From: Symsagittifera roscoffensis
Lineage: Eukaryota; Xenacoelomorpha; Acoela; Convolutidae
Direction of reading: 5' to 3'
Assembly: GCF_963678635.1 (NCBI RefSeq)
Contig: NC_087067.1
Coordinates: forward strand, 52,630,233 to 52,694,232
Length of the DNA: 64,000 bases
Both the position numbers and the translations under genes were made by a program. This document shows, piece after piece, positions 36,401 through 47,315 of this stretch; within the stretch, counting starts at the first letter, position 1, and each line of letters starts with the position of its first letter. The notes beneath the pieces were generated by a model. That model worked only from the letters and a program-made list of their open reading frames with translations, was not told the DNA's origin and made no database searches.

Positions 36401-37205
36401 AGCGGTTTCATTGACCATAAAAAAACAGCAGAAAGTTGATTTTTCAAATTCACCACAATCTCAGAGATGGCAGAAATTAGACATGACGATTTTAAGTATA
36501 GTTTCAATCAAAAAGGAAGTTAAGCAAGAAGCGCCGGTCGCTCCGCAAATAGCGCAGAAAGTTTTGACCACATTCATAAAAAAAACTTTTTACCAGTTTT
36601 TGTGCACGGTATGCCGAGAAAAAAGACCAAAGTTTAGAACTTAAGTATCTTAACAATAATCAATTACATTTGTCTTCAAAGAATGATTAACAAATAATGA
36701 AAAAAAAACTTTTTATTGAGAAGGAACGGATAGATGGAATATCAAAAACGCTTTTTGGCTGAAACATACAATTTTTATCCATCAAATTTAACCCGCTCGC
36801 AATTAGTATAAAAAATCAAAAATTTTAAACCGGTGTTTCTCGACACAATAACTTATTTGCATACTTTTATGTCGTGTGAAACTACTGATTGGTTTTTATA
36901 TGATGTATCACACAACCATTTCTGATGATTTTTCGTGCTACCTGATTTCGCGTAGTAGAAGAAACTGCATGTTAGCTATAAAAATCTTTTAGATTCATTG
37001 TGTGTGCCCTTTTTTTCGATTATGCGTGTTTTTTTTTGCCTTGAGATTTTTGGCACCGACTTTTGAATATGACTCAAGCCCAACTGCAAACTAATTTTTC
37101 CTGTTGTTTAAAAATGAGCAGGCAAAAAAATTCAATTTGCTCATGCTTGTGAAATTAATGATGACAAAATGAAATGGTTATTTTTTAAATCATTATTCTG
37201 GCTAC

Positions 37206-37355
37206 CTTGAAAGCGTCCTCAAGTTCTTTCTCAGTAGTTTGGTCATCCATGAAGTTCCTCGACATATTCTCCAACAGGTCCAGAAAGTCCACCCTCTCTG
37301 ACCCCGGCTGACCTCTGCTCACTCCAGGAGTCAATCGAGTCGGCCTAGAAGGGCC
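37206..37355 (-). CDS. Host gene, upstream internal exon
   Basis: 150 bp, exactly 50 codons, phase 0 at both ends. The acceptor reads TCTCTAG and the donor AAG followed by GTAGCC. It encodes a basic, P/G/S-rich start ('SRPTRLTPGVSRGQPGSERV') and then an amphipathic helix region ('DFLDLLENMSRNFMDD', 'TEKELEDAF'). 'ELEDAF' is the usual opening of an EF-hand helix and would run straight into the 28.5-kb exon. Earlier exons are not visible; they may lie beyond the giant element or outside the window. Confidence 0.7.
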
Positions 37356-38010
37356 CTAGAGACAGAATGCACAAAACGTAAGAAAACAAGTGACCGAGGT
37401 AGATCAAAAAAAATCCTACATGTTTTGCTCTTCTCCTTTTTCACTTCTAGAATATCACAGAGGCAAAGCGGAGCATTAAATAAATTTTTAGTGTTTATCG
37501 AGCGGCCACTAAGCCGACAGTTAAAGGTTTAATGTTAAAGGTCGATGATAAAGCAAGTTCAATTTCTTACAGATAGCAATTATTTAGTAAAAAGAAATTG
37601 TGCCGACGAGCATCAGAACAAAAACCCAAAAATCCGCCTTAATTCAGACAAGTTTTCATTCAACTTTTTCAAGTACTTTATTGGAAGAAAACTGCCACAT
37701 CAATGCTGTTATACGACCTTTTTCTATCAGCACTTGCACGCGATGGACCTATCACGGTTGTTAGATTTAAAAAACATATATAGAGAGAAAAAATCTAGCT
37801 CCTGATTACAGAGGTGTTGGAGCTTCGAAAATGGTCTGTTAAATCAACGCTCTATTTAAACGCTGCAAACTTTGCGTTGCTTATTCTGCACCCAAAACTT
37901 CAAGTGTGTATTTGAAACTTGAACATAGAAAGCAAGCTAAATATCCCGTTACGCTCACTTACCGACTCCAATATTGTTGCACCCATTAGCAAACTTGCCC
38001 TGGAGAGCAA
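37356..38010. other. No gene seen
   Basis: AT-rich sequence upstream of the exon. The 86-codon plus-strand frame at 37545-37805 has no motif or codon signal that I trust. Confidence 0.4.
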
Positions 38011-38422
38011 TTCTTCAACCAAAAATTAACCCAAAAACGACGTTCAATTTAAATGCAGAAAATGCTAAATAACTTGTTTGCTTTAAGATTCGGATTTTTA
38101 ATGATGAAACCAAACGCATAAATTGTACTCTTTTGGCTTCACGTTTACCCAGTTGCAAATTTACCTGAGGTAAATCTTTGCAAAAACTTAGGAATATTTT
38201 TGACTAAAAAGTGCAAATAACTTTTCTTTGCTTGCGAATTCGTAATCTCTAACCTGCATAAATCCTTGAGCACTGGCCAAAACCAACATTGAGTCTTCAA
38301 CCAAAAATTAACCCAAAAACGACGTTCAATTTAAATGCAGAAAATGCTAAATAAATTGTTTGCTTTACGATTCGGATTTTTAATGATGAAACCAAACGCA
38401 TGAATTGTACTCTTTTGGCTTC
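38011..38422. repeat. Tandem repeat, 282-bp unit (1.5 copies), left flank of the giant element
   Basis: 'cttcaaccaaaaattaaccc' occurs at about 38013 and again about 282 bp later, and the following ~130 bp match almost perfectly. The second unit stops at 'ttttggcttc' at the gap. The missing part of the unit ('ggcttcacgtttacccagtt' onward) reappears at 55.85 kb on the far side of the element. Confidence 0.75.
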
Positions 38423-38622
38423 NNNNNNNNNNNNNNNNNNNNNNNNNNNNNNNNNNNNNNNNNNNNNNNNNNNNNNNNNNNNNNNNNNNNNNNNNNNNNN
38501 NNNNNNNNNNNNNNNNNNNNNNNNNNNNNNNNNNNNNNNNNNNNNNNNNNNNNNNNNNNNNNNNNNNNNNNNNNNNNNNNNNNNNNNNNNNNNNNNNNNN
38601 NNNNNNNNNNNNNNNNNNNNNN
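38423..38622. other. Assembly gap (200 N)
   Basis: Exactly 200 N, a conventional placeholder size. The 5' LTR, primer-binding site and leader of the giant element must lie here. Any reading frame drawn across it is an artefact. Confidence 0.95.
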
Positions 38623-38650
38623 ACCTTTTGCATCCGTCATCCTAAACCTT

Positions 38651-39118
38651 ATGTCATTTAAAAACCTAGGAAATAAACAAACAATCATTTTACACAATTG
38701 TGAAATAGATAACAAAAAATACGACCTTGTAATCACACCTCATACACAAACAGTTGGATACATTCGCACAAAACGACAAACACTAAAGAGAAAAATAATA
38801 ACTAAACAAAGACAAATAACACGAAAAAGATTTTCAAAGAATCGAAACGCATTTTCAGAATCAGAAACCAACAGTTTAGACGAACTTTACAAACTAAAAG
38901 AATCAGTAGATAAAAATTACCCACTTCACGATCAATTATATTTTTCTGACTCAGAAACAACTTCAAATTCATCACAAAGAGGAAAAAGAAGAATAAAAAA
39001 GCAGTACAAACACAAACCAGTACATCTATACAATTGGAATCAACCAATTCGACACATTAATAATTACATATTAACAGTCATCGAACGAAAAAATGAGCTC
39101 AACACACACTCCAGGTGA
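38651..39118 (+). CDS. Leader ORF, basic protein of unknown function
   Basis: 155 codons from the first ATG after the gap; the frame is open upstream into the Ns, so the true start may be earlier or in another exon. Two strongly basic clusters are visible ('RTKRQTLKRKIITKQRQITR' and 'RGKRRIKKQYKHK'). Between them are acidic-serine stretches ('FSESETNSLDEL' and 'LYFSDSETTSNSS'). There is no signal peptide or membrane segment. It overlaps the gag-pol start by 26 nt in a different frame. The splice donor at 39115 falls inside its last codon but one. Basic arms with acidic serine patches suit an RNA-binding or nuclear regulatory protein, as in complex retroviruses; that is only an inference from composition and position. 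No family recognised. Confidence 0.55.
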   Translation: MSFKNLGNKQTIILHNCEIDNKKYDLVITPHTQTVGYIRTKRQTLKRKIITKQRQITRKRFSKNRNAFSESETNSLDELYKLKESVDKNYPLHDQLYFSDSETTSNSSQRGKRRIKKQYKHKPVHLYNWNQPIRHINNYILTVIERKNELNTHSR

Positions 39119-42100
39119 AGAAACTCCAGATGATGATGAAATCTTTCCCTTTATAGTAGACGCAGATACTGATAGAGGACAACACTTATTTTGTCAAAAT
39201 TTACTCATAAATTTATTTGAACCCGGAATTAGTCCATGTAAAACAGAGTTCCCCGATGTAAAAATCAAAAGACAAATCATAGATCACTATCTAAAAGATA
39301 TATGCAACATAACACAACAGTATGGAATCTACTCTATAGAATTCACTTCCCCAAACCATAATAATAGAACATATACTATTCAAACAGACGATCTCGATTT
39401 AGAATTTTCAAAAGTCTTTTCAGAATATATAAAAAGCATCCAATACCATAACTCACAAAGAGCAAACTCCATTTTCACCAATGAAGTTTTCGCAATAATA
39501 TATAGTTATATTTCAATATTAGAAAATGAACTACCATTAACAAATGTCTCACCGACAGACACATCTAAACATTTAAGAGTACGACATGAAATCACACTAC
39601 TCTCTAGTTATTTGAACGTCATTAAAGAAAATTTCACGAAAGACGACGTTTCACAACATACCAGACACGATTTACAAAAAATTTTAGCATGGTTCATAAT
39701 AGATTATTTCACACACAATATTGATTTAATTGCACAAGCAAGAAAAAATTTTAGACCCCAAAATTCGAACGATGAAACCGCTATCACAGAACAATCAGAT
39801 TATGTTTGGGACCCCGAATGGTCTCATCCCGCATTTATAAGCTTCCCACAATCAATCTCAAGTCAAGCAATAGGTACAATATCTTACATAAGAGACTATG
39901 TAAGAGTAATACCATTAACAATTGATGCAACACCATTAAACTATAATACATTTTTACCCGATACACAAAATAATAGTTTAAACTCTACAGTCATACACAA
40001 TGAAAACCTCAATGGAACTAGGAATCTTACTCAACAAGATATCCAGACACCATCACACTTCATAAATGAAGAAATTGTACACACAACAACTACACAACAA
40101 AGTATTTCACCAATACGCCCAAATTTAACAACACCAAGAAATACAAATCCTTCACAAACACAGGTAACCTTACAATCAACCGTAAAACCTTCGGTTGCCC
40201 CTAAATATTCACATATGGATTACCAAACATACAAACCCATGACAATACCATCAAAAACACGCAAAACATTCACTAGAAACAACTTTGCAGACCATAATTA
40301 TAATTATACACATCCGTCAAAAACAAATTATCAACCACAAAGGAATTTTAATCAATATACAAAACCTCGAAACTGGGATAACCCAACAGCCCAATATAAT
40401 TCAAATAATTTTCAACCAAATCCTCCACAGGATCGCAGTGAAAATTACCCATTTTTTCAACAAAATAAAAATAAAAAACAAACATCTTATCAAATGGATT
40501 ATTTATCCTCAGATGAAGATTTCTTACAACCAGATATATTTGCACCAAATACTCAAGAATATCGTAGACAAGGAATACAGAAAACACGTACAAACCATAG
40601 AAATTTTTCTCCACAATCAATAGATGCACAATATCAACAACCAATTCAACAACCAAATCCAATTAATATACAATCTTTTCAACCAATTCAACAACAAAAT
40701 CCAATGACTACACACTCGTATCAACCATCACAAATGCAAAATGAAATACCACTCCCGTATTATCTTCAACAACATGAAATAACAAGAAACCAACTTTCAA
40801 ATTTTTCTCAAATGCCAAATGCAGCTGAATCATTACAAATGACAATGAATCCATACCTTATGGGTGGATCATCAATAACATCAAATAAACCCTTAATGGT
40901 TTTCACAGGAACAGACCCTGAATACTCTGTAGAAGACTATTTAAATGCAGTAACAGCAAACCTGATTTTAAATATCGGACCTGAACCAATAAATACGCCA
41001 CTACATCAAAATTGGATACATCGACGCACAGCGTTAATACAAACAACCTTAGATGGCGCAGCCCAAAAATGGTTTTCAGTACTACCTCAAGAAATAAAAT
41101 CAAACTGGAAAAGATTTACACAAGAATTTTCAAAAATGTTTGACTCCGAAAGAAACAAACAACAACAAAGAGTTTTATGTAATGAAATTCGCAGATTACC
41201 AAACGAAACCATCAAGCAAATAGCAGTAAGAATCGAAACACTAGTTCGAAAAGCATATTCACTAAATACACACGACTATAAAAACACTAAGATGACAGAA
41301 ATCTTAATGATGACCTTAACACCACAATTAAGGAAAATAGCAATAAAAAAGAGAGCATCCCATCCTTCTTCAATTCGAGAACCCGATTTAGATTTTCGAA
41401 AACTAGTAGACAAACTAGAACAAGCAGAAATTACGATGAAACTAGAAGAAACGGAAAATCTGAAATTACAATACGTTAACAAAATTGAAACGACTCCCAC
41501 TAATATTAATAATATACAAGAATCAGAAACAGATCTCGTTGAAAAAATCACTGAAATACTCAATATTTACGAAAAGAACCCGAACTTTAAAGGCAAACCA
41601 TCTTTCAAAAAATGGTGTAATTATTGCCGACGATACGGACATAGTATTTCCGAATGTAGACAAAAACAACAAGATAGTCAAAATAAACCTCAAAAATACA
41701 AAGAACCAAATAAATCATTTTATCAATACATGAAAAAAGATCAAAATCTACCAAACAAAAATGTATACAGCAACAACAGTTCAGGAAAGCCACTTCCGAA
41801 CAATACAAGTTATACAAGAAATCAATCCCCATATAACTCAAGTTATAGAGGAAGATCACCAGAACGAAGAAACACGTATAATTCATCACAAAATCACTAC
41901 AATAGACCAAATAGTAGAAATAACTACTCCAGATCAAATTCGAATACACAACGATTTGTTTCTAGATCTAATTCCCAACCAAGAAATAACTACTATCCAA
42001 ACAACCAATCACGAAATTCATCATACAATAGGAATAGAAACTACTCCTATAATAGAAATAGAAGTTATTCAAACAACCGAAACCAGAATTACCCAAACAA

Positions 42101-45100
42101 TCGATCAAGAAATAACTCATATAATAGATCGAACTATAACAGACCAAACAGCAATTATCAAAACAGATCGCGAAATAATTCACAAAATCGACACCCAAGT
42201 TATAATAATCGTTACAGAAATTATTCCAAATCACCACACCGAAATAATAATCACTATAATACATCTAATAATCGTCATAGAAGCAGTACACCTAAACATC
42301 AAAGACAAATCAATCAAGTACAATCTAATCCAGAAACAACATCAGACCCCCCAGGTATTGATGACACAGTAACCGATACGTTACAACTCAATCAAATAAA
42401 TTGTACATCATCAGATTCAGAAAGTGATACTGAAAACACTCTTGCTATCAATATGATAAAAGTCGAAAATGACTATGAATCTGTTATATATGAACAACCC
42501 TTTCCATCACATATATATGAAAATCAATCAGAATTTCTTCAAAATCATTACACTACACCCATAAATTCCACACCAACAACGCAAGAAACAAATGCAAAAA
42601 ATACTACAGCACAACCAGATCAAAATGCCAAAACAAAATGCTTGAATACAAACCACATCTACCAAAATATACAAAAAGAACAACCCAAAGAAAAAATTTG
42701 GACAATACCATTTCTCTTAGAAAGCCCAAGAAATAAAGAATTTCAACCACCAGACCTTGAAATAGATTTTTTAATTGATTCAGGAGCAGAATCAAACATA
42801 ATAAACATTCCCACATGGAATGAAATAAAATCCTTACACCCAAAGCTAACACCTCTGGAAACCTCCAGCAAGCTAGCAACAGCACAAGGATCAACATTGA
42901 TAAACTACGGAAAAATCCAATTATTTCTCCTCCCTACCAGAACAATAGAGCACAGCAAAATTTTAAATAAACCATTCAAACAAATATTCCATATCACTGA
43001 TATTAAATATAATATCATTGGAATACCATTTATTTCAAAGTATATACCAACAATTAACATAATAAATAGTAAAATATTAATCAAAGATAAATATACAAAG
43101 ACAAAAGAAACATCATTAACATTTTTTCAAAGATTAAATAAACAACCACCATTCTTTTCAAAATTTTATCCGATATTTAATCAACAAAGAAAACACCTGA
43201 AACCACTATCAGGAAACATCTATAATTTTTCAATAAAACAAGTTCATCAATATGATAAAGAACAAAACAAACAAAAATTTTATATGTCAGATTTTGAATT
43301 CAAACCGATTCATAAATTTTTCAAAATCACAATCTCTTCAATAAAATATTTGAAAAATTCGAATTCAGATATAATTTCTTTACATGTTTATAACAACACA
43401 CCTTACCAAGTAACATTACCTTTAGGACTTCTAGGATATTGTGAAACCAACGCTACAATAACACCAATACACGAAAAAGCCTATCGCGTAAATAATATAC
43501 TCCAATTACTAGATATATGCCAATCTACAATTCTTAATGAAGAATTATCTATAAATAATATAATAAGTAACGAAAACAGAAACACGGATTATTTCACAAA
43601 AACTCCATATTTCAAACCTACATTCAACATAAGTAATTACACAGAGCATCAACAAAAATTCTTAACAATGTTTAACTTCCAACATTCACAAATAACACAA
43701 GACGAATTCGAAAAATTAGCCAAACAGCTAATTAAATATTCATCAGTCTATGCAACATCAAAATTCGATGTTGGTAAAATAAGTTCATCACTACATCTCC
43801 CATTAAAACCTGACGCAGTTTTCAAAAAACAAAGAGCAAGTAAAGTACCAATTCACTTACATGATAAAGTAAACAGATTACTCGATATTTTAGAACAATA
43901 CAATATTATATCACCAGTAAACAAAGAAGAACAACCAAAAGGCAACACATTCATCAACCCCGTTATCATTCTAGCTAAAGGAGAATCATTAAAAATCGTT
44001 CTCGATGCTAGATACCTCAATTCACTCATAGATGAATCAAAATGTAATTGGCCCATTGAACCAATACAAGTTATTTTAACAAAAATAAACGGCAAATACT
44101 TCACAACCGCCGATATGAATAGTGCATACAATCAAATGCCACTAGATGAACAATCACGACGTTTAACACAATTTGTTATCGGAAACCAACAATATGAATT
44201 TAACCGCTTATTCTATGGAATATCCATAGGACCAGCAGCATTTTCAGCTTTTATGAGCAAAATTTTTAGACCACTGATACTCAAGAAAAACGCAATCACC
44301 TATTTAGACGATGTTTTTATGCAATCACAAACAAAAGACGAAATGTTCAAAGTTTTAGAAACATATCACCAAATACTTCAGAACGAAAATCTGAAGGCCG
44401 CCCCCGATAAATCACACTTCTTTTTGACTAGAGTTAAATTCTTAGGACATAATATAGAAAGAAAAACAATCACTCCACTGAAATCACGCATTCACGCTAT
44501 TCAAAAACTTCAACCACCAACAAATAAAAAGAAAATCCAAGAGTTCCTTGGAATGTTAAACTTTTTAAGTAAATATGTTTATAAAATGCAATTATACCTA
44601 CGACCATTTTATAACATCCTTAGACAACAAAACAACTTTGAATGGAATACAGAACATCAAACACGATTCGAAGAAATAAAGAAACTTTTAACTGAACAAA
44701 TTTCAAACACAATTCCAGACCCTGATCAACCATTTTATGCAATGTGCGATGCTTCGAACTTTGGCATCGGCGCAGCATTATTACAATCACATAATGGTAC
44801 AAATAAAATGAACCTCATATCAGCAAATTCTCGATTATTCACTCAAGCAGAGCTACGACTCTCAACTCTAATGAGAGAATGTACAGCCATAATCTATACA
44901 CTTACAGAATATGAATTTCTGATACTTGGATCAAAACATCCCACAGTTTTATTCACAGATCACAAACCAATCATTTTTCTCTTCACACAGAAATCTAACC
45001 CAAACCACCGAGTTTACAGATTTCAACTAATTCTAATGAAATTTCCAAACTTACATATAGTTTGGACTGCAGGAAAAAATCTTGCATTACCAGACACCTT

Positions 45101-47315
45101 AAGTCGAAATACACCACCTGAATTACTTACACGAAAAACAACAGTTGAAATACCCAAAAATATAAAATTCTACCTTGCAGAAAACGAAACATCACCCCGA
45201 TTAGAATGCAAATATGCAGTAAAAACTGATATTGAACAATCACAAATAAATAATTTACAACATTTCCCACTTTATTTAGATTGTCAAAATAATCATTATG
45301 AAGTTGACCTACTTGGAACATCAACTTTTAAACCAATTCCATATTCTCAATGGATAAAAAATAACACCCAACAAAAACGAACAAAACAACACCTACCTAA
45401 AAAAGACCATTTTCCACTAATTGAAAAAGAAGATTTAACTGATAAAATAAATTTATCAGGACCACAAACAAATGATTCAAAATACACAATAAATCAAATT
45501 TTTGACCTTCACGACCCACTTGATACAATACCCTTATCTAAATTAGAAATCGAAAACATTTTTCTCCCCCCAACAGAAACAATTACAATTTCAACACTGA
45601 AACAATATCAAAACCTTGACCCAGTAATTCGACAACTGAAATCATGGCATAAATATAAAACTAAACCTATCAAAGCAGATTCAACCATTCTAGGAAATAA
45701 AACACTCCTCCGATACTTTCGCAAATTTAACAACACAACAATTAACGAAAAAACAGACCTTTTAGAGTATAACCTAAATGAATCTACAGTTCCCTGTCTC
45801 CCTATAAGTATGATTCTTATAGCTTTTAATATTTCACATACACAAAATATTAAAGGACACTCTGGATCAGAAAAAACATATTCAAATTTTATACAAAATT
45901 TTTACTTCCCAAATGCACCAATTTGGATAAAAGTACTATGCAATGATTGTATAGTATGTCAATTAAATAAACCTTACCCAAATCAAAAACAAATAGCACA
46001 AAAACAAGATTTTAAAGGACAAAGTTTATACTTTAATCACCGTATCTCATTTGATACTAAAGGACCAATTTCACCCTCATCAGAAGGAAACTCCTACATT
46101 ATGGTAATTGTTGACGCATTTACACATTATGTAGCACTTAATCCAGTACCACATTGTAACGCTTATTACGCATACACAACACTCTATGAACACTGGATAG
46201 CAAAATTTGGACTACCAGAAATTTTAGTCACAGACAATGGTACAGAATTCATAAATAATGAAATAATAACACTATGTCATTTATACAACATTAAACACAA
46301 ACCACGTACATCTCATGCACCTTGGACAAACGGCTTAGTCGAAGGTATGAACCGTTCACTACAAGAATATCTTAGATGTATCATCAACGGAAATGATACC
46401 AAATATACCGAATGGTCAACAGATGTAAAATTATTTCCATTAGCATATAATTCACAAATCACGACAACTTTAGGAATGTCACCATACGAAATGGTTTTCA
46501 ACCAAAAGCCACGCAAACCAATAATGTTTACAGCAAATTCCCATAAAAACGCACAAGGTTATTGTCAACCAAATAAAGACTCAATTTGTTATAACCTACC
46601 ATTACATACGCACGATGAAGATCATTTTCATCACCCACAAATCCTTAAATTAGCCTCCGGTACACACACCGAATGGATTTTAAATAGAGATAAGAAACAC
46701 AATGAAATTTACCAAAAAATAACAAAAAAATTATTACAAAGACAAAATATAAATGAACAAATCAATTCACGTTTTACACCAGCTTCCGATTTAAAAATTG
46801 GAACATTTGTTTTAATACCTAATTTTAATACTCAAAAAGGAATTTCTAAAAAATTACAACCCCTCCGAAAAGGACCCTATCAAATAATTGCAAAACCCAC
46901 AGATGTCACATATAAAATTATCGACTCAAACAAAAAAGAAATCGTTCAGCATCGAAACAATCTATTACCTTATTACCCAAAAGAATACGCACTCCGCGAA
47001 TTAACCCAATTATATTCTTTCACAGGATTAAAAATTACTCAAAACGAACCACATCTGAAAAACACAGAACAAAATGATAACCCCACCGAAAATCAAAACA
47101 CAAAACCAATCGCTACCAAAAACAATACACAAAACCATAAAGAATCTCCAAAACAAAGAAAAAATAGAAAAATGACAGAACAAATAATACCCCAAGAAGA
47201 AATAGACAAATCAGAACATAGAAAGACAACAAGACTCCGAAATCAACCACGTAAAAACTACAAAATGTTCATCCCCCAATCTAAAATATTAAAGAAAGTA
47301 GAATTTAAAAAGTAA
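39093..47315 (+). CDS. Gag-Pol polyprotein, 2740 residues, single frame
   Basis: Domains in order: N-terminal matrix-like part (about 1-290); Q/N-rich low-complexity linker (about 300-600); capsid (about 604-800, 'FTGTDPEYSVEDYLNAV'); one CCHC knuckle at C842-C855 (C-x2-C-x4-H-x4-C); an N/R/S/Y-rich tail (about 880-1085); retropepsin with D1229-S-G; RT with YLDD at 1737-1740; RNase H with D1886 and TDH at D1956; integrase with H2249/H2256 and C-x-x-C zinc ligands near 2283-2289, D2321, D2381, E2417 (exact D-35-E); GPY/F module with G2594-P-Y; basic tail. It would package, copy and integrate the element. Gag and Pol share one frame with no stop or shift, so Gag must be made by protease, internal termination or splicing. 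No myristoylation glycine at position 2. No dUTPase or chromodomain seen. Start chosen at 39093, the first ATG of the frame. Confidence 0.93.
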   Translation: MSSTHTPGEETPDDDEIFPFIVDADTDRGQHLFCQNLLINLFEPGISPCKTEFPDVKIKRQIIDHYLKDICNITQQYGIYSIEFTSPNHNNRTYTIQTDDLDLEFSKVFSEYIKSIQYHNSQRANSIFTNEVFAIIYSYISILENELPLTNVSPTDTSKHLRVRHEITLLSSYLNVIKENFTKDDVSQHTRHDLQKILAWFIIDYFTHNIDLIAQARKNFRPQNSNDETAITEQSDYVWDPEWSHPAFISFPQSISSQAIGTISYIRDYVRVIPLTIDATPLNYNTFLPDTQNNSLNSTVIHNENLNGTRNLTQQDIQTPSHFINEEIVHTTTTQQSISPIRPNLTTPRNTNPSQTQVTLQSTVKPSVAPKYSHMDYQTYKPMTIPSKTRKTFTRNNFADHNYNYTHPSKTNYQPQRNFNQYTKPRNWDNPTAQYNSNNFQPNPPQDRSENYPFFQQNKNKKQTSYQMDYLSSDEDFLQPDIFAPNTQEYRRQGIQKTRTNHRNFSPQSIDAQYQQPIQQPNPINIQSFQPIQQQNPMTTHSYQPSQMQNEIPLPYYLQQHEITRNQLSNFSQMPNAAESLQMTMNPYLMGGSSITSNKPLMVFTGTDPEYSVEDYLNAVTANLILNIGPEPINTPLHQNWIHRRTALIQTTLDGAAQKWFSVLPQEIKSNWKRFTQEFSKMFDSERNKQQQRVLCNEIRRLPNETIKQIAVRIETLVRKAYSLNTHDYKNTKMTEILMMTLTPQLRKIAIKKRASHPSSIREPDLDFRKLVDKLEQAEITMKLEETENLKLQYVNKIETTPTNINNIQESETDLVEKITEILNIYEKNPNFKGKPSFKKWCNYCRRYGHSISECRQKQQDSQNKPQKYKEPNKSFYQYMKKDQNLPNKNVYSNNSSGKPLPNNTSYTRNQSPYNSSYRGRSPERRNTYNSSQNHYNRPNSRNNYSRSNSNTQRFVSRSNSQPRNNYYPNNQSRNSSYNRNRNYSYNRNRSYSNNRNQNYPNNRSRNNSYNRSNYNRPNSNYQNRSRNNSQNRHPSYNNRYRNYSKSPHRNNNHYNTSNNRHRSSTPKHQRQINQVQSNPETTSDPPGIDDTVTDTLQLNQINCTSSDSESDTENTLAINMIKVENDYESVIYEQPFPSHIYENQSEFLQNHYTTPINSTPTTQETNAKNTTAQPDQNAKTKCLNTNHIYQNIQKEQPKEKIWTIPFLLESPRNKEFQPPDLEIDFLIDSGAESNIINIPTWNEIKSLHPKLTPLETSSKLATAQGSTLINYGKIQLFLLPTRTIEHSKILNKPFKQIFHITDIKYNIIGIPFISKYIPTINIINSKILIKDKYTKTKETSLTFFQRLNKQPPFFSKFYPIFNQQRKHLKPLSGNIYNFSIKQVHQYDKEQNKQKFYMSDFEFKPIHKFFKITISSIKYLKNSNSDIISLHVYNNTPYQVTLPLGLLGYCETNATITPIHEKAYRVNNILQLLDICQSTILNEELSINNIISNENRNTDYFTKTPYFKPTFNISNYTEHQQKFLTMFNFQHSQITQDEFEKLAKQLIKYSSVYATSKFDVGKISSSLHLPLKPDAVFKKQRASKVPIHLHDKVNRLLDILEQYNIISPVNKEEQPKGNTFINPVIILAKGESLKIVLDARYLNSLIDESKCNWPIEPIQVILTKINGKYFTTADMNSAYNQMPLDEQSRRLTQFVIGNQQYEFNRLFYGISIGPAAFSAFMSKIFRPLILKKNAITYLDDVFMQSQTKDEMFKVLETYHQILQNENLKAAPDKSHFFLTRVKFLGHNIERKTITPLKSRIHAIQKLQPPTNKKKIQEFLGMLNFLSKYVYKMQLYLRPFYNILRQQNNFEWNTEHQTRFEEIKKLLTEQISNTIPDPDQPFYAMCDASNFGIGAALLQSHNGTNKMNLISANSRLFTQAELRLSTLMRECTAIIYTLTEYEFLILGSKHPTVLFTDHKPIIFLFTQKSNPNHRVYRFQLILMKFPNLHIVWTAGKNLALPDTLSRNTPPELLTRKTTVEIPKNIKFYLAENETSPRLECKYAVKTDIEQSQINNLQHFPLYLDCQNNHYEVDLLGTSTFKPIPYSQWIKNNTQQKRTKQHLPKKDHFPLIEKEDLTDKINLSGPQTNDSKYTINQIFDLHDPLDTIPLSKLEIENIFLPPTETITISTLKQYQNLDPVIRQLKSWHKYKTKPIKADSTILGNKTLLRYFRKFNNTTINEKTDLLEYNLNESTVPCLPISMILIAFNISHTQNIKGHSGSEKTYSNFIQNFYFPNAPIWIKVLCNDCIVCQLNKPYPNQKQIAQKQDFKGQSLYFNHRISFDTKGPISPSSEGNSYIMVIVDAFTHYVALNPVPHCNAYYAYTTLYEHWIAKFGLPEILVTDNGTEFINNEIITLCHLYNIKHKPRTSHAPWTNGLVEGMNRSLQEYLRCIINGNDTKYTEWSTDVKLFPLAYNSQITTTLGMSPYEMVFNQKPRKPIMFTANSHKNAQGYCQPNKDSICYNLPLHTHDEDHFHHPQILKLASGTHTEWILNRDKKHNEIYQKITKKLLQRQNINEQINSRFTPASDLKIGTFVLIPNFNTQKGISKKLQPLRKGPYQIIAKPTDVTYKIIDSNKKEIVQHRNNLLPYYPKEYALRELTQLYSFTGLKITQNEPHLKNTEQNDNPTENQNTKPIATKNNTQNHKESPKQRKNRKMTEQIIPQEEIDKSEHRKTTRLRNQPRKNYKMFIPQSKILKKVEFKK
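39113..39118 (+). promoter_or_regulatory. Candidate major splice donor within gag codon 8
   Basis: Reads CCAG followed by GTGAAG; the GT is at 39115-39116. Only 22 nt of gag coding precede it, so a spliced RNA would keep the gag ATG and seven codons, in phase 1. This is the arrangement used by avian leukosis-type retroviruses for env. Inferred from sequence only. Confidence 0.45.

Larger units (their letters stand above)
28693..37205 (-). other. Host gene intron carrying a LINE
   Basis: About 8.5 kb. 29.7-33.5 kb holds a decayed LINE (separate entries). The rest (28.7-29.7 and 33.5-37.2 kb) is AT-rich with only short chance frames such as 33596-33829, 35207-35482 and 36411-36644. I see no supported gene there. 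Confidence 0.45.

Noticed and set aside
38331-38736. Reading frames running through the N gap on both strands
   Set aside because: Ns are not sequence; the frames are artefacts of translating the gap. Only the part of the plus frame after the gap is kept.
41761-42372. 203-codon frame inside gag-pol in another frame, and the opposing 98-codon minus frame
   Set aside because: Both are by-products of the N/R/S/Y-rich repeat in gag; they consist of T/I/H or Y/F/N runs with no independent start or conservation signal.
40285-46516. Other short frames within gag-pol on both strands
   Set aside because: Shadows of a long intact coding sequence with all catalytic motifs in the main frame.
39093-47315. 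Programmed frameshift or stop between gag and pol
   Set aside because: The frame is continuous from matrix to the end of the GPY/F module.
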